From Bacillota bacterium (GTDB lineage: Bacteria > Bacillota > Clostridia > Lachnospirales > Lachnospiraceae), in NCBI GenBank assembly GCA_023410575.1, contig JAEYPP010000074.1:1-64000 (forward strand): a stretch of 64,000 nucleotides of DNA, in the 5' to 3' direction. The notes below the pieces were generated by a model. The model searched no databases, had not been told where the DNA came from, and saw only the letters and a program-made list of their open reading frames with translations. This document shows, piece by piece, positions 6,971 to 16,770 of this stretch (the first letter of the stretch is position 1; every line of letters begins with the position of its first letter). A program made the translations under genes and the position numbers.

Positions 6971-8776
6971 TTATCGTGTCAAAGTTCGTAAGAATTCTAT
7001 AAATGAAGTTGTAAGTTCATCTTCATACACGATCTCACGAATCCGTATTGGATAGTCTGTTATAATATTATCTACTCCTAGCTGTTTCATACGTTCAACT
7101 TCAGAAAAATCATTTACCGTCCAAGCATGAACCCCTTTTCCTACACTGTGTGCTAACTCAACCATATCTGGGGTTATAAAGCTCGATTTTACACTAAAGA
7201 AATCCGCATATTCTCTATGGTAAAAATATCCGAATGCAAATGGTAAAATGTAACCCGTTTTAATGTCCTCATTTGCTTCTTTTACTCGTTTTAGGGCGCC
7301 ATAGTTGGTAGAACTAATGACACACTGATCCTCCATATCATGTTGTTCAATTAGAGTAACTACTTTTTCAACTAATTGATTTTCATGATTTGTTATCTTA
7401 ATTTCAATGTTCATAAAAATACTATTTTGACATAGAAGCAAGGCTTCCTCTAGCGTTGGTATCGATATCTCTTCATAATCGGTAAATCTTTTTGCAGCAT
7501 TATATCCTAACAACTCCTCATACGTAACACTCCAAATATTTTTGTTGACTCCAGTCGTACGCTTTAGATTCGAATCATGAAGCAAGACGACAACACCATC
7601 TTTTGTTTCCTGAACATCTACTTCAACATAATCAGCCATCGCATCAATAGATGCCTGTATCGAAGCAAGTGTATTTTCAGGAGCTATGGAAGAATAACCT
7701 CGATGTGCAGTAATATATTGCCCAAAAATAGGTGCTTTTTGGCGTAATAAGCTCTCACGAAACCGAACCGTAAACGTTAAAATGAAAATGAAAAAGATGA
7801 AGATACAAATAATAGTAAAGTATCTCTTGTACTTGCGGTCATGTAATATTTCTGACTGTCGAATAAGAATCTCTTTTGGCATAGAATTTGTAGTATTCTT
7901 GTATTTTAAAAACATTCTATATATAATACTAAGATTTATGATAATGCCAAAAACACCTACAATAATTGCGTAATAACGATTAATATGATCGTAAGTAGTA
8001 AGAAAAGCGGCCGTTGTCAGCTTATCATCTACCATAAAGAATGTAATAATTCCTGATACTATTACAACAAAACAGTACAAGACAACATAAAACAAGAATA
8101 GTAAAATATTGTATTTAATAAATTGAAATGCAATACTCTTTCGATGTTCATGAATCGTTTTTTTACTTTTCCGATAGGCTGTAATAAAATCACATCGATC
8201 AAAGCTTATATAAAAGAATGAAAACATTCCTATATAGCATATAGCCGTAATTATTACAAGTATAATAATAATTATTGGTACTGTATATCTTTTTTTGATC
8301 ATGCTATCAAAAATGTAGGATGGAATTCTTTGTCGAAACATCATTCCTATATAAAGCGGTAATGCATAAAAAATACAGCTTAACATCGAAAATAACGGTA
8401 ATAAATAATTTTTTTTTATTTTTAATAACCGAATTGCCTCTTCGAAGCCTACGATTACAAATTGGGTAATTCGGATTACCTCTACCGTATTTCGCATTTG
8501 ATTATAGATAGACAACGTTATTACTTCCACATAGAAAAATAGAGAAGCAATGACCAAAATGATCATAATTAGCAACAATGTAACAGGTGACATTAGAAAA
8601 GGAAACAGATTTTGGAGCGTAAGATAACTGTATTTCGAAGCCTTTAATGCTAATGAAGTCGCGAAGTCACATATGGTTATAAGTACAACCAAAAATAGAG
8701 CATTGTGCAGGAACAAATAAAGCAACAATGCCTTAAAATGTTTCCATATTCTTTTTTTCTTCCGTTTTTCCTCCAT
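6971..8776 (-). CDS. Membrane-anchored glycerophosphodiester phosphodiesterase
   Basis: Hydrolyses glycerophosphodiesters to glycerol 3-phosphate and an alcohol. The ~601-aa protein has an N-terminal half with about seven to eight hydrophobic helices (GPDPase membrane-domain type). The C-terminal catalytic GDPD domain starts with ITAHRGYSSIAPENT and continues with EVDVQETKDG, VVLLHDSNLKRTTG and NIEIKIT; the metal and catalytic His, Glu and Asp residues are all present. Start choice: ATG at 8776 (MEEKRKKK) follows AAGGAT; ATG at 8797 and TTG at 8809 are alternatives. Likely role in recycling phospholipid or teichoic-acid fragments; no linked partner is obvious. Confidence 0.9.
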   Translation of the reverse strand: MEEKRKKKRIWKHFKALLLYLFLHNALFLVVLITICDFATSLALKASKYSYLTLQNLFPFLMSPVTLLLIMIILVIASLFFYVEVITLSIYNQMRNTVEVIRITQFVIVGFEEAIRLLKIKKNYLLPLFSMLSCIFYALPLYIGMMFRQRIPSYIFDSMIKKRYTVPIIIIILVIITAICYIGMFSFFYISFDRCDFITAYRKSKKTIHEHRKSIAFQFIKYNILLFLFYVVLYCFVVIVSGIITFFMVDDKLTTAAFLTTYDHINRYYAIIVGVFGIIINLSIIYRMFLKYKNTTNSMPKEILIRQSEILHDRKYKRYFTIICIFIFFIFILTFTVRFRESLLRQKAPIFGQYITAHRGYSSIAPENTLASIQASIDAMADYVEVDVQETKDGVVVLLHDSNLKRTTGVNKNIWSVTYEELLGYNAAKRFTDYEEISIPTLEEALLLCQNSIFMNIEIKITNHENQLVEKVVTLIEQHDMEDQCVISSTNYGALKRVKEANEDIKTGYILPFAFGYFYHREYADFFSVKSSFITPDMVELAHSVGKGVHAWTVNDFSEVERMKQLGVDNIITDYPIRIREIVYEDELTTSFIEFLRTLTR

Positions 8777-8817
8777 TCTGCCAATCCTTTCAGTCATTTT
8801 TATAGTCAAGAATAAGC

Positions 8818-8880
8818 TTAATGGTATATTTGGGATGCGACTTACAAGTCCACACTACCCTTGTGGATCCCATATTATTA
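8818..8880. repeat. Palindromic intergenic element, degenerate copy (family A)
   Basis: Short, diverged copy of a palindrome found also at 26182-26286, 44688-44782 and 47041-47143. It shares ATGGTATATTT, then CTTACAAGTCCACAC, and a closing CTTGTGG half. It overlaps the stop codon of the MFS gene and may serve as its 3' hairpin. Confidence 0.55.
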
Positions 8881-10185
8881 ATCCTCAACATCAAAACTTT
8901 CAATGATACTTCTTTTTACCGTTTTCACATCACCATGTTTCACAAACAACATAGTTATAAAGGATAAAACCGAGAAAAAGACTGCGTACGGGAATAGCGT
9001 ATAGTATGAAACATGCTCTAATAAAATTCCAGATAAAATTGGTGTAAGTATTTGTGCAGCCATCGATATCGAATAATAATATCCTGTATACCTTCCTGTA
9101 TCCCCACCCTTACTCATCTCTACGATCATTGGATAGGAATTAACACTGATTGCTGCCCAACCAAAACCAGTAAGTACAAATACACCATAAATTAATGGAC
9201 TAAAATCTACAAAGAAACAGCCCAAAAGATAAGAGCTTGTGATTGCAACGATACCAATTAATATAGTCTTCTTTCTGCCGATGTGACTTGAAATAACACC
9301 AATCGGTATGTAGCTAATAATTGCTGCTACCATAGCAATCATCAAAAAGTCAGTAAAACCAGTATGACCTAGTTCCCATACTTCATCCACGTATCGTGAG
9401 AATGCACTCGTTACTGCGTTATATGCTGTAAACCATAAAAAGATTGAAACAAGCAACATGATAAGACTTTTTTTCATAGCCCCATCCATCTTTGCTTTTT
9501 CCTTCGTTGGATTCTTAGTCTCTACTTGATCAACCTCTTTAACTACTCCAAATTTTTCTTCCAACTCAAGTTTTTCTTTTGCACATTGATTCTCACGGAC
9601 ATTGATTAGTAGGATGATAACTGATACGACCATAACAACAATAATAGCAATATAAATTGGCACATAGTCCGTGTTCTTGCCTTCTATTGCTTCTTTTACC
9701 AGAAATTTAGTTAATACTAATGTGATAATTCCACCTGCAGCACCCATTAGATTAATAATAGCATTTGCTTGGCTGTGAAGTGGCCTTGGTGTGACATCTG
9801 GCATTAAAGATACAGCTGAGGTACGATAGGTTCCCATCGCTAATAACACAATGCCAAGTGACACAATAAACATGATTAAGTTACCTTCGTTATTTGCAAT
9901 TGGCATAATAATCATCATCATAGTAGACAGACAAGTTCCAACTATGATGAATGGCATTCTCTTGCCCAGTTTTGTGTTTGTCTTATCGGATAATACACCA
10001 AACATAGGAAGTAAAAACAAGGCAACAATATTATCAAGCGCCATAATTAACCCTATGTTGGTATCACCCATTTTAAAGGTATTTTTTAATATTAGTGGAA
10101 CAACATTATCGTATAACTGCCAAAATGCACATATTGACATAAAAGCAAGGCCAACAAATAATGTACGTTTATAATTTAATTTCAT
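8878..10185 (-). CDS. MFS transporter (SLC45/GPH-like sugar carrier)
   Basis: 435-aa integral membrane carrier with twelve predicted helices. The start MKLNYKRTLFVGLAFMS has GGAGG 8 bases upstream. The loop 2-3 region has GVLSDKTNTKLGKRMPFIIVG, the form seen in SLC45/GPH-type sugar carriers (shared motif D(R/K)T.T..GRR.P). A charged cytosolic loop of ~40 residues (about 200-240) separates the two halves. Substrate unknown; a sugar or glycoside with proton or sodium is most likely from the family. It may be co-transcribed with the glycan cluster upstream (39-base gap). Confidence 0.85.
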   Translation of the reverse strand: MKLNYKRTLFVGLAFMSICAFWQLYDNVVPLILKNTFKMGDTNIGLIMALDNIVALFLLPMFGVLSDKTNTKLGKRMPFIIVGTCLSTMMMIIMPIANNEGNLIMFIVSLGIVLLAMGTYRTSAVSLMPDVTPRPLHSQANAIINLMGAAGGIITLVLTKFLVKEAIEGKNTDYVPIYIAIIVVMVVSVIILLINVRENQCAKEKLELEEKFGVVKEVDQVETKNPTKEKAKMDGAMKKSLIMLLVSIFLWFTAYNAVTSAFSRYVDEVWELGHTGFTDFLMIAMVAAIISYIPIGVISSHIGRKKTILIGIVAITSSYLLGCFFVDFSPLIYGVFVLTGFGWAAISVNSYPMIVEMSKGGDTGRYTGYYYSISMAAQILTPILSGILLEHVSYYTLFPYAVFFSVLSFITMLFVKHGDVKTVKRSIIESFDVED

Positions 10186-10224
10186 AGTATTTCCTCCAAA
10201 ACTTGGATAACAATAAACAACTTA

Positions 10225-12744
10225 TTATTCTCCTAATATTAATTTATCTACTGTATTATATAATTCTTTGTTTACTTCAATGATTACTGTTTCATAATCC
10301 TTTTCTGATGTGATTGGCGAATCAAATACAACTTTCCCCAATCCTTTTAAGACCTCATTGGTGTTTGCTGTAAATTGTTCTTTCTCCATGATTCCAATAT
10401 AAATATAATCAACATCATACTTCTTTAAATAGTATAATATTTCACTTTCGTTGGTAGAAGTATATATCTTCGTTACATCTTCATTACGCTCCGTTACTTG
10501 TGGCGGAAAACCTCCTAGTGCTCCGCTTCGCCAAAGATGCTCATGCGTCTGCCATCCAATAATTGTTGGTAAGCCAGTAAATGCAGAGACGCGATTATAG
10601 TTAGTGTAACTAGCACCATAAGCTTCTGTAACAACTTTGGTACCTTTTACATTCTCATTGAGCCACAAAATCGCTTCGTAATCATCTTCACATCTAGTTT
10701 TCATAAATTCAATGCTATCTAAATTTTTAAAGTTCTCTGTCTTAAAAATATTACCTTGCCACATATTGATGGATGTTACACTATAAACAGAAGTCCATAG
10801 TAATAAAAAGATTCCAACGCAAGCAAATATTCTACGCACACCAAATCTTGCATAGCGAATCGCTCGAATTAAGATGTAAGCCATGCTTAATCCAAACATA
10901 ATATATCCCTGATAAGTCAGTTTAAACATAGTATTAGCACGTGAATACGATGGATAAATATCTTCCACGAAGATAACTTCAGGAAGTATGATTAATCCTA
11001 TGGCACATAATCCTATCGTTACAACAAACAAATCCGCAATTTGTAAATGCTCGATAAACTGATATAATTTATTCTTTTCACCACTAAAAGCTATTATTTC
11101 AGAATCTCTATTTACTGAACCAATAATCTTTTTCTTAGATTTACTTGCTTTTTTCTTGTAATAATCTTGACCTTTTGTTGTTATATATCCTTCTCGTCGA
11201 AGGTCTTTATATCTTGCTATTACATAATATGCAACTGTTATCGTTGGAAGTCCCCATAAAATAAGTAACTGATACCATTTTGAATGATTCGTTGCAATAC
11301 ATATTCTCGATGAAATCTGTTCAAAGTTTAATGTAAATGGTAACGCAACAATTTTTGCAGTAACCATAATTACAACCGCGTGAATAGCTGTTAGTTTGAT
11401 AGCATCCAACTTAAACTGATAAATTACTAAGTTCGAAAATAAAATAATAGCTCCACATACAACATAATAAATAGGGAAGTCCCAATAATTGGTCATATGG
11501 AACAATCCAATAAAAAATCCCAGCAATAAAATAATTGGATGAAATGCCTCCTTCACAAAATTTGGTCGTTGTATTGAAACGCCCAAACGAAGGTCATCCA
11601 TTTTAGCTTTCCGATATAATAAAAATGCGAATAACAAACCAAGAACTGACATAACAAATATGATATTGAATACATGAGCATGTAAATCACCTAAGATAAA
11701 GGAATAGGAAGGGAACTCATGAATCGTCTTATCATCTGGTACATCCGGATTGTATCCGATATACCTTGTTGAATTCGGCCACCAAAAAGTGGAAACTTCC
11801 TTGCCCGTTAATCTCTCAAACGTTGGTTTAATCCAGTAGTAGATGACATAATGCATATTACCTGCAAATACAACTGCAATTCCTGCAAGAAATCCAGAGA
11901 TAACACACCATGCATGTGTAATCTTCTTCATTGGAATCTGTATGAATTGGTTACCAGTATTACGTTTTCTTAAGCGACAATCATACGTAAAGGTTTTCAT
12001 TATATTGTATACTAGCGAATATGCTAGGGTAAACGCGCCACCAGAGATTGTCATCAAGGCAAGATTATATCCAACATTAACAGTTACTCCAGACAACTTC
12101 GTTAGATACGTTGCAAAATACTGACCAACATAATAGTAATTAATCGCTTTCCCAGACATCCAGATATCTTCGGCAGGTAAATAATCAGCTCGCATCATTG
12201 CTGCCATAAATCCATAATCCATTGGACTTTCCGTATTCGATACTTCTGGACGGAATCCACGAATATAAGTCCATAATAAAAATAGAACGAAGAACATAAC
12301 TTCTACTGTTATCATGGATTTTAGTTTTTCAATATCGAACTGATAGAATTCATTGAGAGTGAATTTCTTCTCCGAATTTCTATTACTTAAATAGCATATC
12401 GTAGCTACAATTGCAAGGTTAATCACGAAACACAGAGCAAGCGTTATGATTGCATTATCCTGACGGAATTTCAAGATCCGAACTGAGCTTAATAACCACA
12501 TAACGTAGCCTGCGAGTGCCAATCCAATCATCTTACAAAAGATCCAACCACCATCATGAAATCTTCTAAATATAATTCCGATTACTGGATAAAAAGTTAG
12601 CGTTATTACTAACAAAGTTAGCCACCACTTGATAAAAGGCGTGAAATCTGAACCGAGCAATTGTTTTCCAACTGCAAATGCCACGATAACTATCAACAGC
12701 CTAAAACCATAAGTTACAATATAATGTTTCTTACTTTGTTTCAT
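10225..12744 (-). CDS. DUF2298 (Chlor_Arch_YYY) multi-pass membrane protein, putative GT-C enzyme
   Basis: 839-aa protein with many hydrophobic helices. The start MKQSKKHYIVTYGF (12744) has AGGAG upstream. The first outside loop carries SPMDYGFMAAMMRADYLPAE and then GKAINYYYVGQY, the tyrosine-rich signature that names the YYY/DUF2298 family. A later loop has GDLHAHVFN. Family members are thought to be GT-C fold glycosyltransferases, but I know of no assigned reaction. A Lys-rich cytosolic segment lies at about 525-550. The next genes upstream are a GT2 glycosyltransferase and glf, giving a surface-glycan setting. Confidence 0.85.
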   Translation of the reverse strand: MKQSKKHYIVTYGFRLLIVIVAFAVGKQLLGSDFTPFIKWWLTLLVITLTFYPVIGIIFRRFHDGGWIFCKMIGLALAGYVMWLLSSVRILKFRQDNAIITLALCFVINLAIVATICYLSNRNSEKKFTLNEFYQFDIEKLKSMITVEVMFFVLFLLWTYIRGFRPEVSNTESPMDYGFMAAMMRADYLPAEDIWMSGKAINYYYVGQYFATYLTKLSGVTVNVGYNLALMTISGGAFTLAYSLVYNIMKTFTYDCRLRKRNTGNQFIQIPMKKITHAWCVISGFLAGIAVVFAGNMHYVIYYWIKPTFERLTGKEVSTFWWPNSTRYIGYNPDVPDDKTIHEFPSYSFILGDLHAHVFNIIFVMSVLGLLFAFLLYRKAKMDDLRLGVSIQRPNFVKEAFHPIILLLGFFIGLFHMTNYWDFPIYYVVCGAIILFSNLVIYQFKLDAIKLTAIHAVVIMVTAKIVALPFTLNFEQISSRICIATNHSKWYQLLILWGLPTITVAYYVIARYKDLRREGYITTKGQDYYKKKASKSKKKIIGSVNRDSEIIAFSGEKNKLYQFIEHLQIADLFVVTIGLCAIGLIILPEVIFVEDIYPSYSRANTMFKLTYQGYIMFGLSMAYILIRAIRYARFGVRRIFACVGIFLLLWTSVYSVTSINMWQGNIFKTENFKNLDSIEFMKTRCEDDYEAILWLNENVKGTKVVTEAYGASYTNYNRVSAFTGLPTIIGWQTHEHLWRSGALGGFPPQVTERNEDVTKIYTSTNESEILYYLKKYDVDYIYIGIMEKEQFTANTNEVLKGLGKVVFDSPITSEKDYETVIIEVNKELYNTVDKLILGE

Positions 12745-12775
12745 TATTACAAGTCTCCTCATTGCTAGTCATAAT

Positions 12776-13501
12776 CTATTGAACCTTAATACATTTATTG
12801 ATCGTTCTAAAATCTTTGACCGCCTGTCTTCCAATTTTGAATATTTTCTTTAGATTGATTGAATTTACGCCACCCTGTCTTGGCTTAAATGTGATTCTCA
12901 TATATTTTACTGGCTGCTTCTTTTTCGCATAAATAACAGACAATATTACATTGGATAAATTAAAATCTTTTGGAACCTGTTTTAGATTCTCTTGTAACGT
13001 AGCAGCCTGCATTAAGCGAAACGGTGTATTAGCATCTATAACTGAAACATGAAAACAAATACGGCAGACAAGCTTTAATGTTTTGGTAACTACAACTCTT
13101 GAAAAACCATCTTGTCTTCCTTTTCTATGACCAATTACCATTGCATACTTTTTTCTTCGCTTCCAGAATTCCCAGAACTCTTCAGGCACTGTCTGACCAT
13201 CAGAATCTGTCTGAAAGACATAATCTGCCCCCGATTCTAATGCATAATGGTAACCAAAAAGAACCGTTGCTCCATGACCACCGTTCGGCTTTGTTAAAGG
13301 TTCTAAGCAAGGATACTTCGTATTTAAATCTTTCATAATCTGATACGTGTGGTCTTTGCTTCCATCATCAATCACCACAATCTTTGATCCGTTTCCTACT
13401 TTCTCAACAATAGGATGCCAATCTTTGATAACAGCTTCAATATTTTCCTCTTCATTATACGCTGGTATTACAATATAGAGCTTTTCACTTCCCTTATTCA
13501 T
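12776..13501 (-). CDS. Family 2 glycosyltransferase (DPM1/polyprenyl-phosphate type)
   Basis: 241-aa GT-A fold enzyme. It has the family start YIVIPAYNEEENIE, the nucleotide-binding VIDDGSKD, GGHGATVLFGY, and the metal-binding QTDSDGQT. No C-terminal membrane helices, so it resembles short DPM1-like enzymes that load a sugar on polyprenyl phosphate at the inner face of the membrane. The start at 13501 (MNKGSEKLYIVIP) follows AGGAGA at 10 bases. It lies between glf and the DUF2298 gene with gaps of about 20-30 bases. It probably makes the lipid-linked sugar donor for the large membrane proteins. Confidence 0.9.
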   Translation of the reverse strand: MNKGSEKLYIVIPAYNEEENIEAVIKDWHPIVEKVGNGSKIVVIDDGSKDHTYQIMKDLNTKYPCLEPLTKPNGGHGATVLFGYHYALESGADYVFQTDSDGQTVPEEFWEFWKRRKKYAMVIGHRKGRQDGFSRVVVTKTLKLVCRICFHVSVIDANTPFRLMQAATLQENLKQVPKDFNLSNVILSVIYAKKKQPVKYMRITFKPRQGGVNSINLKKIFKIGRQAVKDFRTINKCIKVQ

Positions 13502-13524
13502 ATAGCACACCTCTCCTGATTAAT

Positions 13525-14616
13525 TTATCCTCGAATAGACTCGAACAAATTTAAACTTTCTGCTACTACTGCGTCCATATTGTAATAACGATATTGTGCT
13601 AATCGTCCAAGGAAATATACATTTGCTTCTTTGCTCATATCCTCTTGATATTTCGCAAACTGATCTTTACATTCTTTTGTTGGGAATGGGTAATATGGTT
13701 CTCCATCTGCTGTTGGAAACTCCTTAAGAATCGTTGTCTTCTTATGTTCTTGCCATGTTAACTGCTTAAATTCTGTAATTCTTGTAAAATCATAATCATT
13801 CGGATAATTTACTACTGGAGCTTCTTGATACTTTTCACAATCAAATGTTTCAAAGACAAAATCAATACTGCGATAGCTTAACTTTCCATACTTATAGTCA
13901 TAAAAATAGTCCGTAGGTCCAGTATAAATTAATTTATCGTAACTAAGGTCACCAATTACCTCTTTATAATCAGTGTTTAATAATAACTTAATATTTTTAT
14001 TGGCCACCATATTCTCGCACATCTTAGTATATCCGTATTTTGGCATTCCTTGATAGCGATCAGCAAAGTATCTCGTATCACGATTATAGCGAATTGGAAT
14101 TCTCGAAATAACAGAAGTATCTATATTTGCAGGATCAATACCCCACTGCTTTTTTGTGTAATTTTCAAAAAACTTCTGATAGATTTCTTCTCCAACGCGA
14201 CTTAAAGCTACATCTCTACTTGTTTTCACTTCCTCGATAGGAACTGCTTTTTTCTTTAAGAAATCTTCTACTTCTTCACAAGAAAGATTTAGATTATACA
14301 GACGATTAATTGTTTCTACCGTAATAGGCATCGGAATTAGATTTCCATCTACATAAGTTAATACACGATGCCAGAAATCATTCCACTTTGTAAACTTACT
14401 TAGATAATCATATACCCTTTTGTCATTGGTATGGAAAATATGTGGTCCATAGTTGTGAATCAAAATCCCATCTTCATTATATGAATCATAGACATTACCA
14501 CCGATATGACTTCTTTTTTCGATCACTAATACTTTTTCATTTAATTCGTTTGCTATACGCTCCGCTACGGTTAAACCTGCAAGCCCTGCTCCAACAATTA
14601 CATACTTATAGTGCAT
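13525..14616 (-). CDS. glf: UDP-galactopyranose mutase
   Basis: Flavoenzyme that interconverts UDP-galactopyranose and UDP-galactofuranose. The 363-aa length is typical. FAD-binding motif VGAGLAGLTVAERIA is at residues 8-22, followed by the family's HIGGNVYD and GPHIFHTND. Later segments KKQWGIDP and PYYPFPT fit the family, as does the C-terminal GRLAQYRYYNMD. The start is MHYKYVIVGAG (14616) with AAGGAG 9 bases upstream. Its presence implies a galactofuranose-containing surface polymer made by this cluster. Confidence 0.96.
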   Translation of the reverse strand: MHYKYVIVGAGLAGLTVAERIANELNEKVLVIEKRSHIGGNVYDSYNEDGILIHNYGPHIFHTNDKRVYDYLSKFTKWNDFWHRVLTYVDGNLIPMPITVETINRLYNLNLSCEEVEDFLKKKAVPIEEVKTSRDVALSRVGEEIYQKFFENYTKKQWGIDPANIDTSVISRIPIRYNRDTRYFADRYQGMPKYGYTKMCENMVANKNIKLLLNTDYKEVIGDLSYDKLIYTGPTDYFYDYKYGKLSYRSIDFVFETFDCEKYQEAPVVNYPNDYDFTRITEFKQLTWQEHKKTTILKEFPTADGEPYYPFPTKECKDQFAKYQEDMSKEANVYFLGRLAQYRYYNMDAVVAESLNLFESIRG

Positions 14617-14639
14617 TCTACTTATCTCCTTCATTAAGC

Positions 14640-16709
14640 TCATTCATCTATTAATAGATTTGTATCGTAAATTGAAACCTTCCATTGACCACTTCCTTCT
14701 GCATACACAGTAGCATAAGTGTCTGAAATATTATTCTCATTGACCGTGTAACCTTCATTATCTCTTAGCTCCTTATCTACAATAATGTAACGAATATTGT
14801 TTTCTTTCACTAATCGATCCAATTTTTCACTTGTATTTGCTTCAAACATCTCCTTAACTATTTCTGCTCTTCCATCTGTATCATAACCAGCTGACCAGGC
14901 ATAATATGGCCATCCTAAGAATAACATTCCGCCACCAAGTACCACTTGGTTTAAAGAATAGTTGGAAGAAGATAGAATAATATCATCAGAATCACAGTTA
15001 TTCATGACCCATTTTGTTAACTTACTATCTAGATTTAACTCAATTGCATATTGGTTATTACGAATAACAGTAATATAATCATAAAATCCAGTAGCTGTTA
15101 GCAGTATCACTGTAACAACGCAGACAAAACGTATCAAAAATTTCTTGATTGAAAAAAGCTTTACAATTAAAATTGCTGCAAATATCGATAATAACATAAT
15201 GGAAAGCATAATATATTTATGATTTACTGTCACATCCGTTGTTAAAGAGATACAAAAAGAAAATACAAAAGGTGCTGAGAAAGCGACCATCACATATCGT
15301 CTTGAACGCTTTATGACAAAAAATGCAATTAATAGTACAAATGGTAAGATACCAGTCAATCTAAGAATATAATCAGCTACTCCAAAGAGTGTTTTATTCT
15401 CAGCAATAAATCCAAACTCAAACTTAGGACTAATCGTCTTCCCTTGAATAAATACAGATGATTGGATAAAAGATAAAACTAGAGCAATACATGCCGTAAT
15501 TAAATATTCAAGTTTTCTATATCCTACAATTGCCATAACAAATAAGATTAACAAAATGGCAATTGTTACTGCACCATTCCAGAAAGCTAGAGCTCCAACC
15601 ATCATACCTGAAAAAATAGCATGTGATAGATTTTGAATCTTCCAAACTTCCTTAGTAAAGAAACAATGGACAATTAACGTTTCCACTTTCTTTAACCACA
15701 GGTCATGTTTCTTTGTAAAAGCTTCTTTCGACAATACCTCAAATTTGTGAATCAGCTTCTCGACCGACTCATATACAGTTGGTAAATATAAAATTAGTAT
15801 AAATAGTAAGATTGGAATCGTAAACGCTAAATGTCTCTGATTGCAATAAACATTTAGATTCCAAAGTCCCCATTCCTCATTAGGTGTTGTAGAAAGAAAG
15901 GTTACATTTTCGGACAATGCACGAAAAATATTCGTTCCCTTTGGTAACTGTGCTAAAAATGTAAATAAACTCTTGGAGCTTCGAAACGCGAAAAATAGAC
16001 AACTTAAATATCCTACTGCACGTTTTCCAGACAGCTTGACTGCCAAAACAAAGAGTAAGAAAAACGAACTCATAAATCCAATCACACTTGGGATATTTAC
16101 TGCCCAATCAATTCTCAGTCCCAGAAATTCAAGATTACCAACTAAAAATTGGAACATAAAATGATACCGAATATCGGAACCTGCAAAGTGAGAATAAGTT
16201 GTCGGAAAATTCCTACCAGCAGAAAAGCTTCGTATCATACCAATATGAGGGGAAAAATCACTATATACAGTATAACCAACATATAAATTTCTTTGAGAAA
16301 CATGAATTGTCGTAAACATTAGCTGTATCGATAGGAATGCAACCAATGCAACAAAGATTCCATCCTTCAAAGTAAAATTGGCTGGTGATTTGTTAGTGTT
16401 CTTGATTTTAAACTTTATATAGTAAATTCCAACCACTGAAATTATTAAGAAAACAGATAATGAGATTACATTAGCAAAAATCAGTGGTTGTTGCTTATTC
16501 TGAAATAAAACCGCCAATACATATGTCGTCCAGGTTACCAATATCGTACCAGTAAGAAAAAAAATTGGTAATGTTAAAAATCGTCGATTGATACTGATGC
16601 TATTGTTTCGAAACGTGGTAGTTGTCAAGTTGTCCATGTTCGGAATGGCAAAGAAACAGATAACATAACCAGTTAAAAAACAAATAATCAAATACAAGAT
16701 TGCGCTCAT
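14640..16709 (-). CDS. Large multi-pass membrane protein, possible GT-C glycosyltransferase
   Basis: 689-aa protein with about a dozen hydrophobic helices. I do not recognise a named family. The first large outside loop reads YTVYSDFSPHIGMIRSF then GSDIRYHFMFQFLVG: an acidic residue near the first loop followed by an aromatic GxxIxYxF segment, the same layout as in the DUF2298 protein of this cluster. A soluble C-terminal stretch of ~100 residues follows. The start is taken at MSAILYLI (16709), 9 bases after GAGGTG. It lies 23 bases upstream of glf and probably heads the glycan operon. Confidence 0.7.
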   Translation of the reverse strand: MSAILYLIICFLTGYVICFFAIPNMDNLTTTTFRNNSISINRRFLTLPIFFLTGTILVTWTTYVLAVLFQNKQQPLIFANVISLSVFLIISVVGIYYIKFKIKNTNKSPANFTLKDGIFVALVAFLSIQLMFTTIHVSQRNLYVGYTVYSDFSPHIGMIRSFSAGRNFPTTYSHFAGSDIRYHFMFQFLVGNLEFLGLRIDWAVNIPSVIGFMSSFFLLFVLAVKLSGKRAVGYLSCLFFAFRSSKSLFTFLAQLPKGTNIFRALSENVTFLSTTPNEEWGLWNLNVYCNQRHLAFTIPILLFILILYLPTVYESVEKLIHKFEVLSKEAFTKKHDLWLKKVETLIVHCFFTKEVWKIQNLSHAIFSGMMVGALAFWNGAVTIAILLILFVMAIVGYRKLEYLITACIALVLSFIQSSVFIQGKTISPKFEFGFIAENKTLFGVADYILRLTGILPFVLLIAFFVIKRSRRYVMVAFSAPFVFSFCISLTTDVTVNHKYIMLSIMLLSIFAAILIVKLFSIKKFLIRFVCVVTVILLTATGFYDYITVIRNNQYAIELNLDSKLTKWVMNNCDSDDIILSSSNYSLNQVVLGGGMLFLGWPYYAWSAGYDTDGRAEIVKEMFEANTSEKLDRLVKENNIRYIIVDKELRDNEGYTVNENNISDTYATVYAEGSGQWKVSIYDTNLLIDE

Positions 16710-16770
16710 ATCTATTGTCACCTCGTTGCTTAATAAAAAGTGTTTCCCTAAAACACTCGTTTCGAAATAT

